DNA of 7,113 nucleotides from Syntrophaceae bacterium UBA2208 (GTDB lineage Bacteria; Desulfobacterota; BSN033; UBA1163), in assembly GCA_002327885.1 (NCBI GenBank), contig DCUS01000135.1, positions 2,980-10,092 of the forward strand, in the 5' to 3' direction. Position numbers and translations under genes: made by a program. This document shows, one piece after another, positions 1 to 7,027 of this stretch (its first letter is position 1; each line of letters begins with the position of its first letter). The notes under the pieces are model-generated. The model saw only the letters and a program-made list of their open reading frames with translations. It had not been told where the DNA came from and searched no databases.

Positions 1-218
1 TACCCCAAAAGTAAGGACTCTCAGCCCAATGAGCTCCCCTAGTAATTTTTAACTCATTTTAATTGAAGTATTTAGGTATGTCAATAAGAGGGAAAAGTCT
101 GCCAACACTAACTAACAACCACCAACTTTTAGCGGAGGAAAGTAGAGATAGCAAAATAAACATTAGTAAAAAATATTATTTAATTATTCCAATAAGATAT
201 GGCTATTAAACTTCATGA
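1..218. other. AT-rich upstream region without a gene
   Basis: This stretch has no open frame with a convincing start and ribosome binding site on either strand, and no tRNA-like or riboswitch-like fold that I recognise. It is strongly AT-rich, especially after about position 160. A GGAGGAAAG run near 134-142 resembles a ribosome binding site, but no start codon lies at a suitable distance after it. The stretch is most simply read as the spacer between an unseen upstream gene and the hppA promoter. Confidence 0.6.
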
Positions 219-240
219 AAATTAAAGTGAGATTTAATTT
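219..240. promoter_or_regulatory. 8-bp AT-only inverted repeat upstream of the hppA promoter
   Basis: AAATTAAA (219-226) and TTTAATTT (233-240) are perfect reverse complements separated by six bases (GTGAGA). The repeat ends 12 bases before the -35 box of the proposed hppA promoter, a position where an activator or an alpha-subunit UP element could act. Because both arms are A/T only and the region is AT-rich, it may be a chance palindrome. Its role as an operator is inference. Confidence 0.25.
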
Positions 241-252
241 GTGAAAAAATTC

Positions 253-281
253 TTGACTTCCTAAATACTTTACCATATATT
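253..281 (+). promoter_or_regulatory. sigma-70-type promoter for hppA
   Basis: TTGACT (253-258) and TATATT (276-281) each match the -35 and -10 consensus at five of six positions, and the spacer is exactly 17 bases. Transcription would start near 287-289, giving a leader of roughly 68 bases before the hppA start. No other gene lies between, so hppA is the obvious target. Confidence 0.65.
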
Positions 282-342
282 CTATCCGCAATTTCTGTGC
301 TTTTTACTGATTTTATATGGTATAAAAAATAAAAAATTTAAC

Positions 343-348
343 GGAGGG
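343..348 (+). promoter_or_regulatory. ribosome binding site of hppA
   Basis: GGAGGG lies seven bases before the ATG at 356, surrounded by A/T-rich and probably unstructured sequence. It is a near-consensus Shine-Dalgarno site and fixes the hppA start. It suggests efficient translation. Confidence 0.85.
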
Positions 349-355
349 CTAAAAA

Positions 356-2422
356 ATGGAATGGATCGGAGTTTCGTCAATCACTGGCATTATTGCATTG
401 TTTTTTGTCTACTTCGTCGCCAAAAAGGTGATGAGACAAGATCCGGGGACACCCCAGATGGTGGCCATTTCGGATGCCGTTCATGAAGGGGCAATGGCGT
501 TTTTGAAAAGAGAATACAAAGCCATCGGTATCTTTGCCACTGTTGTCGCCATCCTCTTAGCAATTGGATTGAAGGGACAAGGGTGGAATTTCTCTATTGC
601 CACAGCCATTTCTTATCTGATTGGGGCGGCCTGTTCCCTGATCGCTGGCTATGTTGGGTTGAGCATTTCGACAAGGGCCAATACAAGAACTGCTCAGGCT
701 GCCACGAAGGGATTTAACCAGGCGCTGGGAGTGGCCTTTCCGGGTGGAGCGGTGATGGGACTGACGGTGGTTGGGTTGGGTCTTTTAGCCTTCTCCGTTC
801 TCTTTTTAATTCTTGGATACTTCACTTCCGGCGAAATGGTGGCAAAGATGTCCAGGGCCGCCGGAATCATTGCCGGTTTCAGCATGGGTGCCAGTTCCGT
901 GGCTCTTTTTGCCAGAGTGGGAGGGGGGATTTACACCAAAGCGGCTGATGTCGGGGCAGATCTTGTTGGAAAAGTGGAGGCGGGAATTCCGGAGGATGAT
1001 CCTCGCAATCCAGCCACCATTGCAGACAATGTGGGAGACAATGTCGGTGATGTCGCGGGAATGGGTGCGGACCTCTATGAGTCCTATATTGGTTCTTTGC
1101 TGGCAGGTGTAATCATTGCCGTCCAAACCCTTGAAACTCCGGAACTGAAGATCAAAGGGATTATCCTCTCTTTTCTTCTTTATGCCATTGGGATTATTGC
1201 CTCCATACTCGGTATCTTCTTTGTCAGAACGGGGGAGAAAGCGGATCCTGGAAAAGCGCTAAATAATGGAACCATCTCAAGCGCAGTGTTTTATTCGATT
1301 GGCGCTTTCGTCTTGGTCATGGTGATGTTCGGTTGGGACCTTTCCTATTTCTTTGCCACTTTTTCAGGAATTGTGGCAGGGATGATCATTGGCTTTACGG
1401 CCTATTATTATACCTCCGGAAAATCGGTTCAGAATTTAGCTAAGGCAAGCACCACCGGATCAGCCACAACGATTATCCAGGGGTTTGCTTTGAGTTGTCA
1501 AAGCACGGTGATTCCTCTTGTGGTCATTGGATTGGCTATTCTCCTCTCCTACAAGTTGGGCGGTTTTTTCGGAATCGCTCTCTCTGCCATTGGAATGTTG
1601 GCCACGACAGGCATGGTTGTTTCCGTTGATGCCTATGGTCCCATCGCTGACAATTCGGGAGGCATCGCGGAGATGGCCCATATGGGAAAAGACATTCGGA
1701 AGATCACGGACTCTCTTGATGCAGCGGGAAATACCACTGCGGCGATTGCAAAGGGTTTTGCCATTGGGTCTGCTGCCTTGACTGCCTTAGCTCTTTTCCT
1801 TTCTTACACGCAGGTGATGAATCTTTCAGCAATTGACCTTATGGGAGTGGGTGGCTATAAAATTGTTGCAGGGGTCTTTATCGGGTCAATTATCCCCTAT
1901 TTCTTTGCTGGCGCGACGATGATGGCGGTGGGGAGGGCCGCTTTCAACGTTGTGGAAGAGGTCAGGAGGCAGTTCAGAGAGATTAAAGGACTCATGGAGG
2001 GAACGGCTCGGGCGGAATATGCTCGGTGTGTTGATATCACCACGGCGGGTGCATTAAAAGAAATGATTCTTCCGGGAGTGGCCGCGGTGGTTATTCCTAT
2101 TGTGATGGGTGGCCTTCTCGGACCGGAGGCCTTAGCCGGGATGTTGTTAGGTTCCCTTGCAACCGGCGTCCCGTTAGCGCTTCAAATGGCCAATGCCGGT
2201 GGAGCCTGGGATAATGCAAAGAAGTGGATCGAAGAAGGAAATTTAGGAGGGAAAGGATCGGATGCTCATAAGGCAGCCGTCGTGGGAGATACGGTGGGTG
2301 ATCCTTTCAAGGATACCTCCGGTCCCTCGATGAACATTCTTCTGAAATTGATGACCGTGGTCTCCTTGGTCTTTGGTCCAATGATCCTCGTTCTTCACAA
2401 ATGGCTTCTCTCTCTCTTTTAA
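356..2422 (+). CDS. hppA: K+-dependent ion-translocating membrane pyrophosphatase
   Basis: This integral membrane enzyme hydrolyses cytoplasmic pyrophosphate and uses the energy to pump Na+ and/or H+ outward. At 688 residues with about 16 predicted membrane helices it has the normal length for the family. The pyrophosphate/Mg site is intact: D198-x7-K206-x-E208 in the [11 protein letters not shown] signature, the aspartate-rich repeat D224/D228/D232, D425 and D432 in the DAYGPIADN motif, and K639, D645, D649, K652 and D653 near the C-terminus. After GNTT (458-461) the residue is A462, with A465 three further on. In this family alanine at the first position marks K+-dependent enzymes, while K+-independent proton pumps carry lysine there. 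The semi-conserved gating glutamate is E242 in ADLYESY. Known K+-dependent members include Na+ pumps, H+ pumps and dual pumps, and I cannot tell which this is from sequence alone. The gene has its own promoter and a strong hairpin follows it, so it is probably monocistronic. Confidence 0.97.
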   Translation: MEWIGVSSITGIIALFFVYFVAKKVMRQDPGTPQMVAISDAVHEGAMAFLKREYKAIGIFATVVAILLAIGLKGQGWNFSIATAISYLIGAACSLIAGYVGLSISTRANTRTAQAATKGFNQALGVAFPGGAVMGLTVVGLGLLAFSVLFLILGYFTSGEMVAKMSRAAGIIAGFSMGASSVALFARVGGGIYTKAADVGADLVGKVEAGIPEDDPRNPATIADNVGDNVGDVAGMGADLYESYIGSLLAGVIIAVQTLETPELKIKGIILSFLLYAIGIIASILGIFFVRTGEKADPGKALNNGTISSAVFYSIGAFVLVMVMFGWDLSYFFATFSGIVAGMIIGFTAYYYTSGKSVQNLAKASTTGSATTIIQGFALSCQSTVIPLVVIGLAILLSYKLGGFFGIALSAIGMLATTGMVVSVDAYGPIADNSGGIAEMAHMGKDIRKITDSLDAAGNTTAAIAKGFAIGSAALTALALFLSYTQVMNLSAIDLMGVGGYKIVAGVFIGSIIPYFFAGATMMAVGRAAFNVVEEVRRQFREIKGLMEGTARAEYARCVDITTAGALKEMILPGVAAVVIPIVMGGLLGPEALAGMLLGSLATGVPLALQMANAGGAWDNAKKWIEEGNLGGKGSDAHKAAVVGDTVGDPFKDTSGPSMNILLKLMTVVSLVFGPMILVLHKWLLSLF

Positions 2423-2450
2423 TATTAATGGAGTTCCATTGTATTCTTGG

Positions 2451-2488
2451 CATGCCAAAAGGGGTTTCTTAAGGCCCCTTTTGGCATG
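2451..2488. terminator. 14-bp perfect stem-loop between convergent genes
   Basis: CATGCCAAAAGGGG (2451-2464) pairs perfectly with CCCCTTTTGGCATG (2475-2488) around a 10-base loop. It lies 28 bases after the hppA stop and 51 bases beyond the stop of the facing DUF488 gene. The A4/T4 blocks are inside the stem and no U-run follows it on either strand, so it is not a textbook intrinsic terminator. Its position between two converging genes still makes bidirectional termination or 3'-end protection the most likely job. Confidence 0.7.
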
Positions 2489-2539
2489 GTTCATTTAGAT
2501 TGAAGACATCCCTCAACAGCTCTCATCCCAACCTCCATT

Positions 2540-2926
2540 TCACGTAAGAACCGCATCGCGCTCGGCAAGGAGCTGACGAAGCACCGAACGATGGCAACGC
2601 TGCTCGTCATGACAATAACATCCGACCGAGAAATTCACCTGGTGCGATAACGCGGCGAGAAGATCAAGAATCCGACTATTCTCCGGCCGGCTCATTTCCG
2701 ATCGGTAACGTTTGACAAAAGAGCGCCAAGCGGTCTCATCCTTAGCTGAACGTGCAACCTTAAGAAGCTCCTCGCTCGGTGCGAGGTTGGGCAACCATAC
2801 ATCATAATAATTCCGTGAAGCATATTCGCCCTTTGGCACGCCTCTGGGCGGACGGCGAACGGTCCCGATACGCAACCCCTCGCCGCTTGTGCGTGGACTT
2901 CCAAGCTGGACGACACGAACCGCCAT
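2540..2926 (-). CDS. DUF488 family protein
   Basis: The 128-residue product resembles the small DUF488 (YeaO-like) family, whose biochemical role is not established. Visible family features are the central LAPSEEL segment (48-54), the FVKRYRSEM helix (70-78), and a C-terminal block GCYCHDEQRCHR (102-113) with C103, C105, C111, H112 and R113. That block matches the cysteine plus CHR motif typical of the family and could bind metal or carry redox chemistry, which is inference. There is no signal peptide or membrane segment, so it is probably cytoplasmic. The ATG at 2926 is preceded at six bases by a perfect GGAGGT. The gene stands alone between a convergent and a divergent neighbour. Its first third is noticeably G+C-richer (about 60% by hand count over 2821-2920) than the rest, a weak hint of separate ancestry. 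Confidence 0.8.
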   Translation of the reverse strand: MAVRVVQLGSPRTSGEGLRIGTVRRPPRGVPKGEYASRNYYDVWLPNLAPSEELLKVARSAKDETAWRSFVKRYRSEMSRPENSRILDLLAALSHQVNFSVGCYCHDEQRCHRSVLRQLLAERDAVLT

Positions 2927-2932
2927 GATTCC

Positions 2933-2938
2933 ACCTCC
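2933..2938 (-). promoter_or_regulatory. ribosome binding site of the DUF488 gene
   Basis: Read on the - strand this is GGAGGT, a full anti-16S match, six bases before the ATG at 2926. It decides the start codon and argues that this gene is genuinely translated. Confidence 0.85.
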
Positions 2939-2965
2939 GTTTTTATTCCACCCTTCAATAAAGTT

Positions 2966-2994
2966 CTATTACAAGAATAGGAGGCTTTTGTCAA
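2966..2994 (-). promoter_or_regulatory. candidate promoter for the DUF488 gene
   Basis: On the - strand a perfect TTGACA (2994 down to 2989) is followed after 17 bases by TAATAG (2971 down to 2966). The -35 box is ideal, but the -10 box matches at only three of six positions. The site is about 40 bases upstream of the DUF488 start, and no other promoter candidate in the gap is better. Confidence 0.4.
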
Positions 2995-2997
2995 ACC

Positions 2998-3027
2998 TTG
3001 CGAGGACTTCCTTGAAAGTGATATAGA
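2998..3027 (+). promoter_or_regulatory. weak candidate promoter for the ketosynthase gene
   Basis: TTGCGA (2998-3003) and TATAGA (3022-3027) each match consensus at four of six positions, with an 18-base spacer. Transcription would begin roughly 33 bases before the gene. The -35 box lies only three bases from the -35 box proposed for the opposite strand, so the two promoters could compete or share control. This is a weak match, reported mainly because the 140-base gap must hold a + strand promoter unless the gene is read from elsewhere. Confidence 0.22.
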
Positions 3028-3066
3028 TAAGTACTCTTTGTAATTTATTTTTTAGATCATGAGAGC

Positions 3067-4299
3067 ATGAAATTCAAACGAGTTGCCGTCACAGGAATAG
3101 GGGTATTCTGTTCGATTGGGAAGAGTGTGGAAGAGTTTACACAATCCTTGAAAAGCGGTCGGACAGGCATTGGAACGGTCACCCTTTTTGATACTTCAAA
3201 ATACCCCTGTAAAATTGGAGCGGAAATTAGAGATTATCGACCCGAGAAATTCTTTGGAAAAAAGGGATTCAAAAGACTTTCCAGGGCCGACCAATTTGGA
3301 CTCATCGCCTCGGAGGAAGCGGTGAATGCCTCCGGAATATATTTTTATTCTTCGGAGGATATCGGAGTTTGTCTGGGGGCAGGTGCAGGGGGGATGTTTG
3401 AAGCGGAAACCTATCACCGGGAAGTTCTTCTCAAGGGGAGGTCCAGGCCTTCTCTCATTGGGCCCTTTCTCCCCAGTTATACCACCGATCGTATTTCGGA
3501 AAAGTTCGGGTTTTCTGGTCCAAGGTTTACGGTCACCACGGCATGTAGTTCATCTGCGACGGCCATTGGCTATGGAGCGGATCTCATCCGGAGCGGCAAA
3601 TGCAGAGCCGTCCTTTGTGGAGGAAGCGAAGCTCTAAGCGAACTTACTTTCGGTGGGTTCAATTCCTTAAAGGTTATGGATCGTTCTCCCTGTAAGCCTT
3701 TCGATCGAAGAAGAGCAGGGATGTCCTTGGGCGAAGGATCGGGGATTATGATTTTAGAGGATTTTGATCAAGCAGTGAAAAGAGGTGCGAAGATTTGTGC
3801 TGAATTTTTAGGATATGGAATCGGGGGAGAGGCCTATCACATCACGGCACCCGAACCCACTGGCAAAAAGGAAGCTCGTGTGATGAGGGAGGCGATAGAA
3901 GAAAGTGAGGGGACCCTTTCCGGGGTAGATTATATTAATGCCCATGGAACCGGCACCCCGCTCAACGATAAGGTCGAAACACTTTCGATAAAAAATGTTT
4001 TTAAAGAAAAGGCTTACTCCATTCCCATCAGTTCCATTAAATCAATGGTGGGTCATTGTTTGGGTTCTGCAGGAGCCATTGAGGCGATCGCATCCGTTCT
4101 CTCCATCCTGAATCAATTCATCCCCCCTACCCTCAATTACCGGGAGGGAGATGAGGATTGTGACCTCGATTACGTTGGTGGGAAGGCCCGCGACATGGAT
4201 GTAAAGGGGGTGCTCTCCAATTCCTTTGCTTTTGGCGGCAACTGCACAAGCTTGGTTTTTGGAAAATATGAATCATCATCATGTAGCCGCAGGCTTTAG
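3067..4299 (+). CDS. beta-ketoacyl-ACP synthase, KAS II/FabF-like, orphan
   Basis: This enzyme should condense an acyl thioester with malonyl-ACP to lengthen an acyl or polyketide chain. The 410-residue length matches FabF. The thiolase-fold catalytic set is complete: nucleophile C160 in TTACSSS, H293 in NAHGTGT, K325 in SSIKSMVGH and H330 in the same motif. The glycine-rich NSFAFGGN loop (385-391) is also present. The start MKFKRVAVTGIG is the usual FabF beginning. However, it has no clear ribosome binding site, and the ATG overlaps the stop of a four-codon frame (3059-3070). The last residues (about 403-410, SSSCSRRL) come partly from a palindromic repeat that supplies the stop codon. No ACP, reductase or dehydratase gene is nearby. 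The NAHGTGTPLND and GGNCTSLVF variants look more like specialised-metabolism ketosynthases than housekeeping FabF, but that is inference. With icd 30 bases downstream, co-transcription is plausible. Confidence 0.9.
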   Translation: MKFKRVAVTGIGVFCSIGKSVEEFTQSLKSGRTGIGTVTLFDTSKYPCKIGAEIRDYRPEKFFGKKGFKRLSRADQFGLIASEEAVNASGIYFYSSEDIGVCLGAGAGGMFEAETYHREVLLKGRSRPSLIGPFLPSYTTDRISEKFGFSGPRFTVTTACSSSATAIGYGADLIRSGKCRAVLCGGSEALSELTFGGFNSLKVMDRSPCKPFDRRRAGMSLGEGSGIMILEDFDQAVKRGAKICAEFLGYGIGGEAYHITAPEPTGKKEARVMREAIEESEGTLSGVDYINAHGTGTPLNDKVETLSIKNVFKEKAYSIPISSIKSMVGHCLGSAGAIEAIASVLSILNQFIPPTLNYREGDEDCDLDYVGGKARDMDVKGVLSNSFAFGGNCTSLVFGKYESSSCSRRL

Positions 4300-4305
4300 C
4301 CTGTG
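4288..4305. repeat. short palindromic (REP-like) element at the ketosynthase/icd junction
   Basis: CAGGCT (4290-4295) and AGCCTG (4298-4303) form a perfect stem around two central bases. G4289-T4304 (wobble) and C4288-G4305 extend it to eight pairs. Motifs of the GCAGGCT-TTAGCCTGC type are, to my knowledge, common dispersed intergenic palindromes in many bacterial genomes, so I read this as a REP-like copy. It contains the TAG stop codon of the ketosynthase (4297-4299) and ends 24 bases before the icd start. Only one copy is in this window, so its repetitive nature is not shown here. Confidence 0.5.
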
Positions 4306-4313
4306 TGGATTAG

Positions 4314-4319
4314 AGGGGG
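4314..4319 (+). promoter_or_regulatory. ribosome binding site of icd
   Basis: AGGGGG lies 10 bases before the ATG at 4330, slightly farther than ideal. It sits immediately after the palindromic element, and a GGG/CCC pairing (4317-4319 with 4326-4328) could partly mask it. The start is supported mainly by agreement of the protein N-terminus with other isocitrate dehydrogenases. Confidence 0.5.
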
Positions 4320-4329
4320 ATAAAGCCCT

Positions 4330-5547
4330 ATGATAGGAGAAAAAATTCAATACGACAAAGATGGAAGGCTCCGTGTCCCGGATCGACCCGTTATCCCCTA
4401 CATCGAGGGGGATGGAGTGGGACCGGATATCTGGAGGGCTTCGGTACGAGTCTTCGACGCGGCCATAAAGAAATGCTATGGGACTCCAAGAAAGATAAAC
4501 TGGCTGGAAGTTTATGCAGGGGAGAAAGCATTTCAACTGAAAAACGAGTGGGCTCCGGAGGAAACGATCGAGGCGATTCGAGAATACAAAGTCGGTATCA
4601 AAGGCCCGTTGGCCACGCCGGTAGGGGGAGGAATTCGAAGCATCAATGTATTGTTGAGGCAAAAACTCGATCTCTATGCCTGCATTCGACCCGTGAAATA
4701 CATCCTGGGAACGCCGAGTCCATTAAAGCACCCGGAAAAAGTGGACATGGTCGTCTTTCGGGAGAATACGGAGGATCTCTACACAGGAATGGAGTGGAAA
4801 GAAGGATCAGAGGAGGCATTACGACTGAGGACGTTCCTTGAGACGGAGTTGGGGATGAAGATTCGAGAAGATTCAGGGATAGGAATTAAACCGATGAGTC
4901 GTTTTGGAACAAAACGCCTGGTTCGAAAGGCCATTCAATATGCGCTCACACATCGCCGAAAGACTGTCACATTGGTTCATAAAGGAAACATTATGAAGTT
5001 CACAGAAGGGGCCTTTCGTGATTGGGGCTATGAATTGGCCAAAGAAGAATTTGGAGAAAAAGTTCTGACGGAGAGTGAATGGGGTGATCAGAAGGAAACC
5101 CATCTTCCCGAAGGGAAGATCGTTGTCAAAGATCGCATTGCGGATGCCATGTTTCAACAAATCCTCTTAAGGCCCGAGGAGTATGATGTGCTGGCCATGC
5201 CTAACCTCAATGGAGACTATATGTCGGATGCCTTGGCCGCCCAGGTGGGGGGGTTAGGTATGGCACCGGGCGCAAACATCGGAGATCAATCTGCTGTGTT
5301 CGAAGCCACTCATGGGACCGCACCCAAATATACGAATCAGGATGTGATCAATCCCGGGTCCCTGATCCTTTCTGGAGCAATGATGTTCGATTACCTCGGA
5401 TGGCATGAAGCGAGTCTGAGGATCATCAAAGCCTTGGAAAAAACGATCTCACACAAAACGGTTACCTATGATCTGGCCCGACAGATGAGGGGAGCCAAGA
5501 AAGTAAAATGTTCCGAATTTGCTTCTGCCATGATCGAAAATCTTTGA
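4330..5547 (+). CDS. icd: NADP-dependent isocitrate dehydrogenase
   Basis: This cytoplasmic TCA-cycle enzyme oxidatively decarboxylates isocitrate to 2-oxoglutarate with NADP+; the reverse reaction fixes CO2 in the reductive cycle. The 405 residues align end to end with the homodimeric E. coli-type enzyme. Substrate residues are S104, N106, R110, R120 and R144, with Y151 and K218. Metal ligands are D272, D296 and D300. NADP preference is read from K333 and Y334 in HGTAPKY, Y380 and R384, which correspond to E. coli K344, Y345, Y391 and R395; I340 replaces E. coli V351. S104 is the equivalent of the E. coli serine phosphorylated by AceK, but no aceK is present here and phosphoregulation should not be assumed. 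The gene lies 30 bases after the ketosynthase and 72 bases before korD, next to the enzyme that uses its product. Confidence 0.97.
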   Translation: MIGEKIQYDKDGRLRVPDRPVIPYIEGDGVGPDIWRASVRVFDAAIKKCYGTPRKINWLEVYAGEKAFQLKNEWAPEETIEAIREYKVGIKGPLATPVGGGIRSINVLLRQKLDLYACIRPVKYILGTPSPLKHPEKVDMVVFRENTEDLYTGMEWKEGSEEALRLRTFLETELGMKIREDSGIGIKPMSRFGTKRLVRKAIQYALTHRRKTVTLVHKGNIMKFTEGAFRDWGYELAKEEFGEKVLTESEWGDQKETHLPEGKIVVKDRIADAMFQQILLRPEEYDVLAMPNLNGDYMSDALAAQVGGLGMAPGANIGDQSAVFEATHGTAPKYTNQDVINPGSLILSGAMMFDYLGWHEASLRIIKALEKTISHKTVTYDLARQMRGAKKVKCSEFASAMIENL

Positions 5548-5574
5548 CAAAGGTTCTTTTTCGGTTTAAATAAT
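5544..5574 (+). promoter_or_regulatory. candidate internal promoter for korDA
   Basis: A perfect TTGACA (5544-5549) overlaps the icd stop codon. A possible -10 follows as TAAATA (5567-5572, 17-base spacer) or AATAAT (5569-5574, 19-base spacer, five of six matches). The 72-base gap contains no terminator-like hairpin, so korDA could be read both from upstream and from this site. Confidence 0.4.
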
Positions 5575-5619
5575 ACCTGGAAGTCTTATTGCATATTTTC
5601 GATGTTGGAGTGAAGGGTT

Positions 5620-5925
5620 GTGGAGACCAAGAAAAAGAAGGAGACACCCAAGATCGATATCTTTAAGGCCTGGTGTAAGGCCTGTGGGATTTGTGTCGCA
5701 TTCTGCCCGGTGGGTGTTTTAGCGAAAGACGAGGCGGGTTATCCTTATGTCAAGGATATTGAGAAGTGTATTAACTGTGGGTGGTGCGAAATCCGGTGTC
5801 CGGATTTTGCGATCACCGTCGAGAAGAGAACAAAAGGGAAGAAAGCTTTAGAGGAAAAAGGTGAAGAAGCAGAGCCAAAGGAAGAAGAAATCTCACCGGA
5901 GAGAATTGTTGCTCCAGGGAAATGA
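5620..5925 (+). CDS. korD: 2-oxoglutarate:ferredoxin oxidoreductase, delta (ferredoxin-like) subunit
   Basis: This is the small iron-sulfur subunit of a four-subunit 2-oxoacid:ferredoxin oxidoreductase. It carries electrons between the TPP-containing catalytic subunits and ferredoxin. Two complete [4Fe-4S] motifs are visible: C19-x2-C22-x2-C25-x3-C29-P and C50-x2-C53-x2-C56-x3-C60-P. A lysine-rich N-terminus precedes them and a highly charged, Lys/Glu-rich tail of about 33 residues follows; the tail is unlikely to be part of the ferredoxin fold. The start is GTG, with GGAG at 5607-5610 nine bases upstream. The 3' end overlaps korA. The neighbouring icd gene favours 2-oxoglutarate as substrate over pyruvate or branched-chain 2-oxoacids, but the delta subunit alone does not prove this. 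Confidence 0.88.
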   Translation: METKKKKETPKIDIFKAWCKACGICVAFCPVGVLAKDEAGYPYVKDIEKCINCGWCEIRCPDFAITVEKRTKGKKALEEKGEEAEPKEEEISPERIVAPGK

Positions 5926-7027
5926 AGCGGTTGTGGAGGGAGCCCTTCGCGCCGGATGCCGTTTCTTTGCGGGTTATCCTATTACTCCGGCGACCGAGAT
6001 CTCCGAGATCTTATCCAGGAAACTTCCCCAGGTGGAGGGAACTTTCATCCAGATGGAGGATGAGATCGCAAGCATGGGCGCTGTGATCGGCGCCTCTCTG
6101 GCTGGGGTGAAGTCCATGACGGCAACCAGCGGCCCTGGGTTTTCTCTGATGCAGGAGAATTTGGGATTTGCGATCATTGCGGAAGTTCCTTGCGTCATCG
6201 TCAATGTCATGCGGGGAGGGCCGAGCACCGGACTTCCGACCTCTCCTTCTCAAAGTGACGTCATGCAGGCTCGGTGGGGGACACACGGAGATCATCCCGC
6301 CATTGTCCTCTCCGCCTCCACGGTTCGGGAGTGTTACGATATGACGATCAAAGCTTTTAACTTTTCCGAGAAGTTCCGGACCCCTGTGATTGTTCTGATC
6401 GATGAAGTTGTGGGGCATATGCGGGAGAAGATGGCCCTTTCGGATGAGGAAGAGGTGGAGATCTTCAACCGGGTCAAGCCGACGGTTCCGCCGGAGTGGT
6501 ACCTCCCGTACGAAGACACACCCAGCGGAATTCCGGCCATGGCCAATTTTGGCGAGGGGTACCGATATCATGTCACAGGTCTGACTCACGATATCCGGGG
6601 CTTCCCCACATCGAGGCCGGATGAGATCGGTCCTTTTATCGCGAGGCTCCATCGTAAAATCAGTCAACATTTTTCAGAGATTCAGATGGCCGAATATTTT
6701 GAAACAGAGGATGCTGAACTCACGATCGTCGCTTATGGGTGTGTGGCCCGATCTGCGAAAAGAGCGACGATTGAGGCGAGGGAAAAGGGTTTGAAGGTCG
6801 GGCTTCTCAAACTGGTGACGATCTGGCCTTTTATGCGGTCTGCCGTGGAGAAAGTTCTTCAAACGTCAAAAAACCTCCTGATCCCTGAAATGAACATGGG
6901 TCAAATTTCTCGGGAGGTGAAGCGGGTCAACCGGGGAATGGCGAAGGTCTTCACCCTGAATAAAGCGGATGGAACGATTATCACTCCTGAAGAGATATTG
7001 GGTCGAATCCAGGAAGTATTGTCATAA
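5861..7027 (+). CDS. korA: 2-oxoglutarate:ferredoxin oxidoreductase, alpha subunit
   Basis: This catalytic subunit acts with KorB (TPP binding), KorC and KorD to interconvert 2-oxoglutarate plus CoA and succinyl-CoA plus CO2, using ferredoxin. Family motifs are LLLQGNEA (16-23), GYPITPATEI (38-47), the substrate-domain motif TSGPGFSLMQENLG (89-102), RGGPSTGLPT (118-127), and the C-terminal transketolase-like segment with LLKLVTIWPF (316-325) and EMNMGQISREVKR (343-355). The 388 residues are about 13 more than usual. As called, it starts at GTG 5861 with GAGG (5851-5854) six bases upstream and overlaps korD by 65 bases. Homologues usually begin just before the LLLQGNEA motif, so TTG at 5906 or 5909, with GGAGAG at 5898-5903, is a realistic alternative. 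The closest alternative identity is the alpha subunit of a branched-chain 2-oxoacid (Vor-type) enzyme. The korB gene expected next is not seen. Confidence 0.9.
   Translation: MKKQSQRKKKSHRRELLLQGNEAVVEGALRAGCRFFAGYPITPATEISEILSRKLPQVEGTFIQMEDEIASMGAVIGASLAGVKSMTATSGPGFSLMQENLGFAIIAEVPCVIVNVMRGGPSTGLPTSPSQSDVMQARWGTHGDHPAIVLSASTVRECYDMTIKAFNFSEKFRTPVIVLIDEVVGHMREKMALSDEEEVEIFNRVKPTVPPEWYLPYEDTPSGIPAMANFGEGYRYHVTGLTHDIRGFPTSRPDEIGPFIARLHRKISQHFSEIQMAEYFETEDAELTIVAYGCVARSAKRATIEAREKGLKVGLLKLVTIWPFMRSAVEKVLQTSKNLLIPEMNMGQISREVKRVNRGMAKVFTLNKADGTIITPEEILGRIQEVLS

Noticed and set aside
1..355. Riboswitch or small RNA in the hppA leader
   Set aside because: The sequence is AT-rich, and the only clear pairing is the short AT-only inverted repeat upstream of the promoter; no known riboswitch core is visible.
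806..1126. 106-codon - strand and 99-codon + strand frames within hppA
   Set aside because: They are out-of-frame shadows over the pyrophosphate-binding core of hppA, with no family features.
2692..2994. 100-codon - strand frame overlapping the DUF488 gene
   Set aside because: It is in another frame of the DUF488 gene, which has the family motifs and a perfect ribosome binding site; this one has neither, and it begins within the proposed promoter.
4279..4662. 127-codon - strand frame opposite the start of icd
   Set aside because: It is antisense to the conserved icd N-terminal region, with no supporting ribosome binding site or motif.
6011..6670. 219-codon open frame on the - strand opposite korA
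   Set aside because: It lies wholly inside the confidently identified korA, has no ribosome binding site or recognisable motif, and is rich in R/H/P as expected of an antisense shadow.
5620..7027. Pyruvate:ferredoxin oxidoreductase instead of 2-oxoglutarate enzyme
   Set aside because: A separate small delta subunit plus alpha also occurs in Por and Vor types, but the KorA motifs and the adjacent icd gene favour 2-oxoglutarate. Substrate is not proven from sequence alone.
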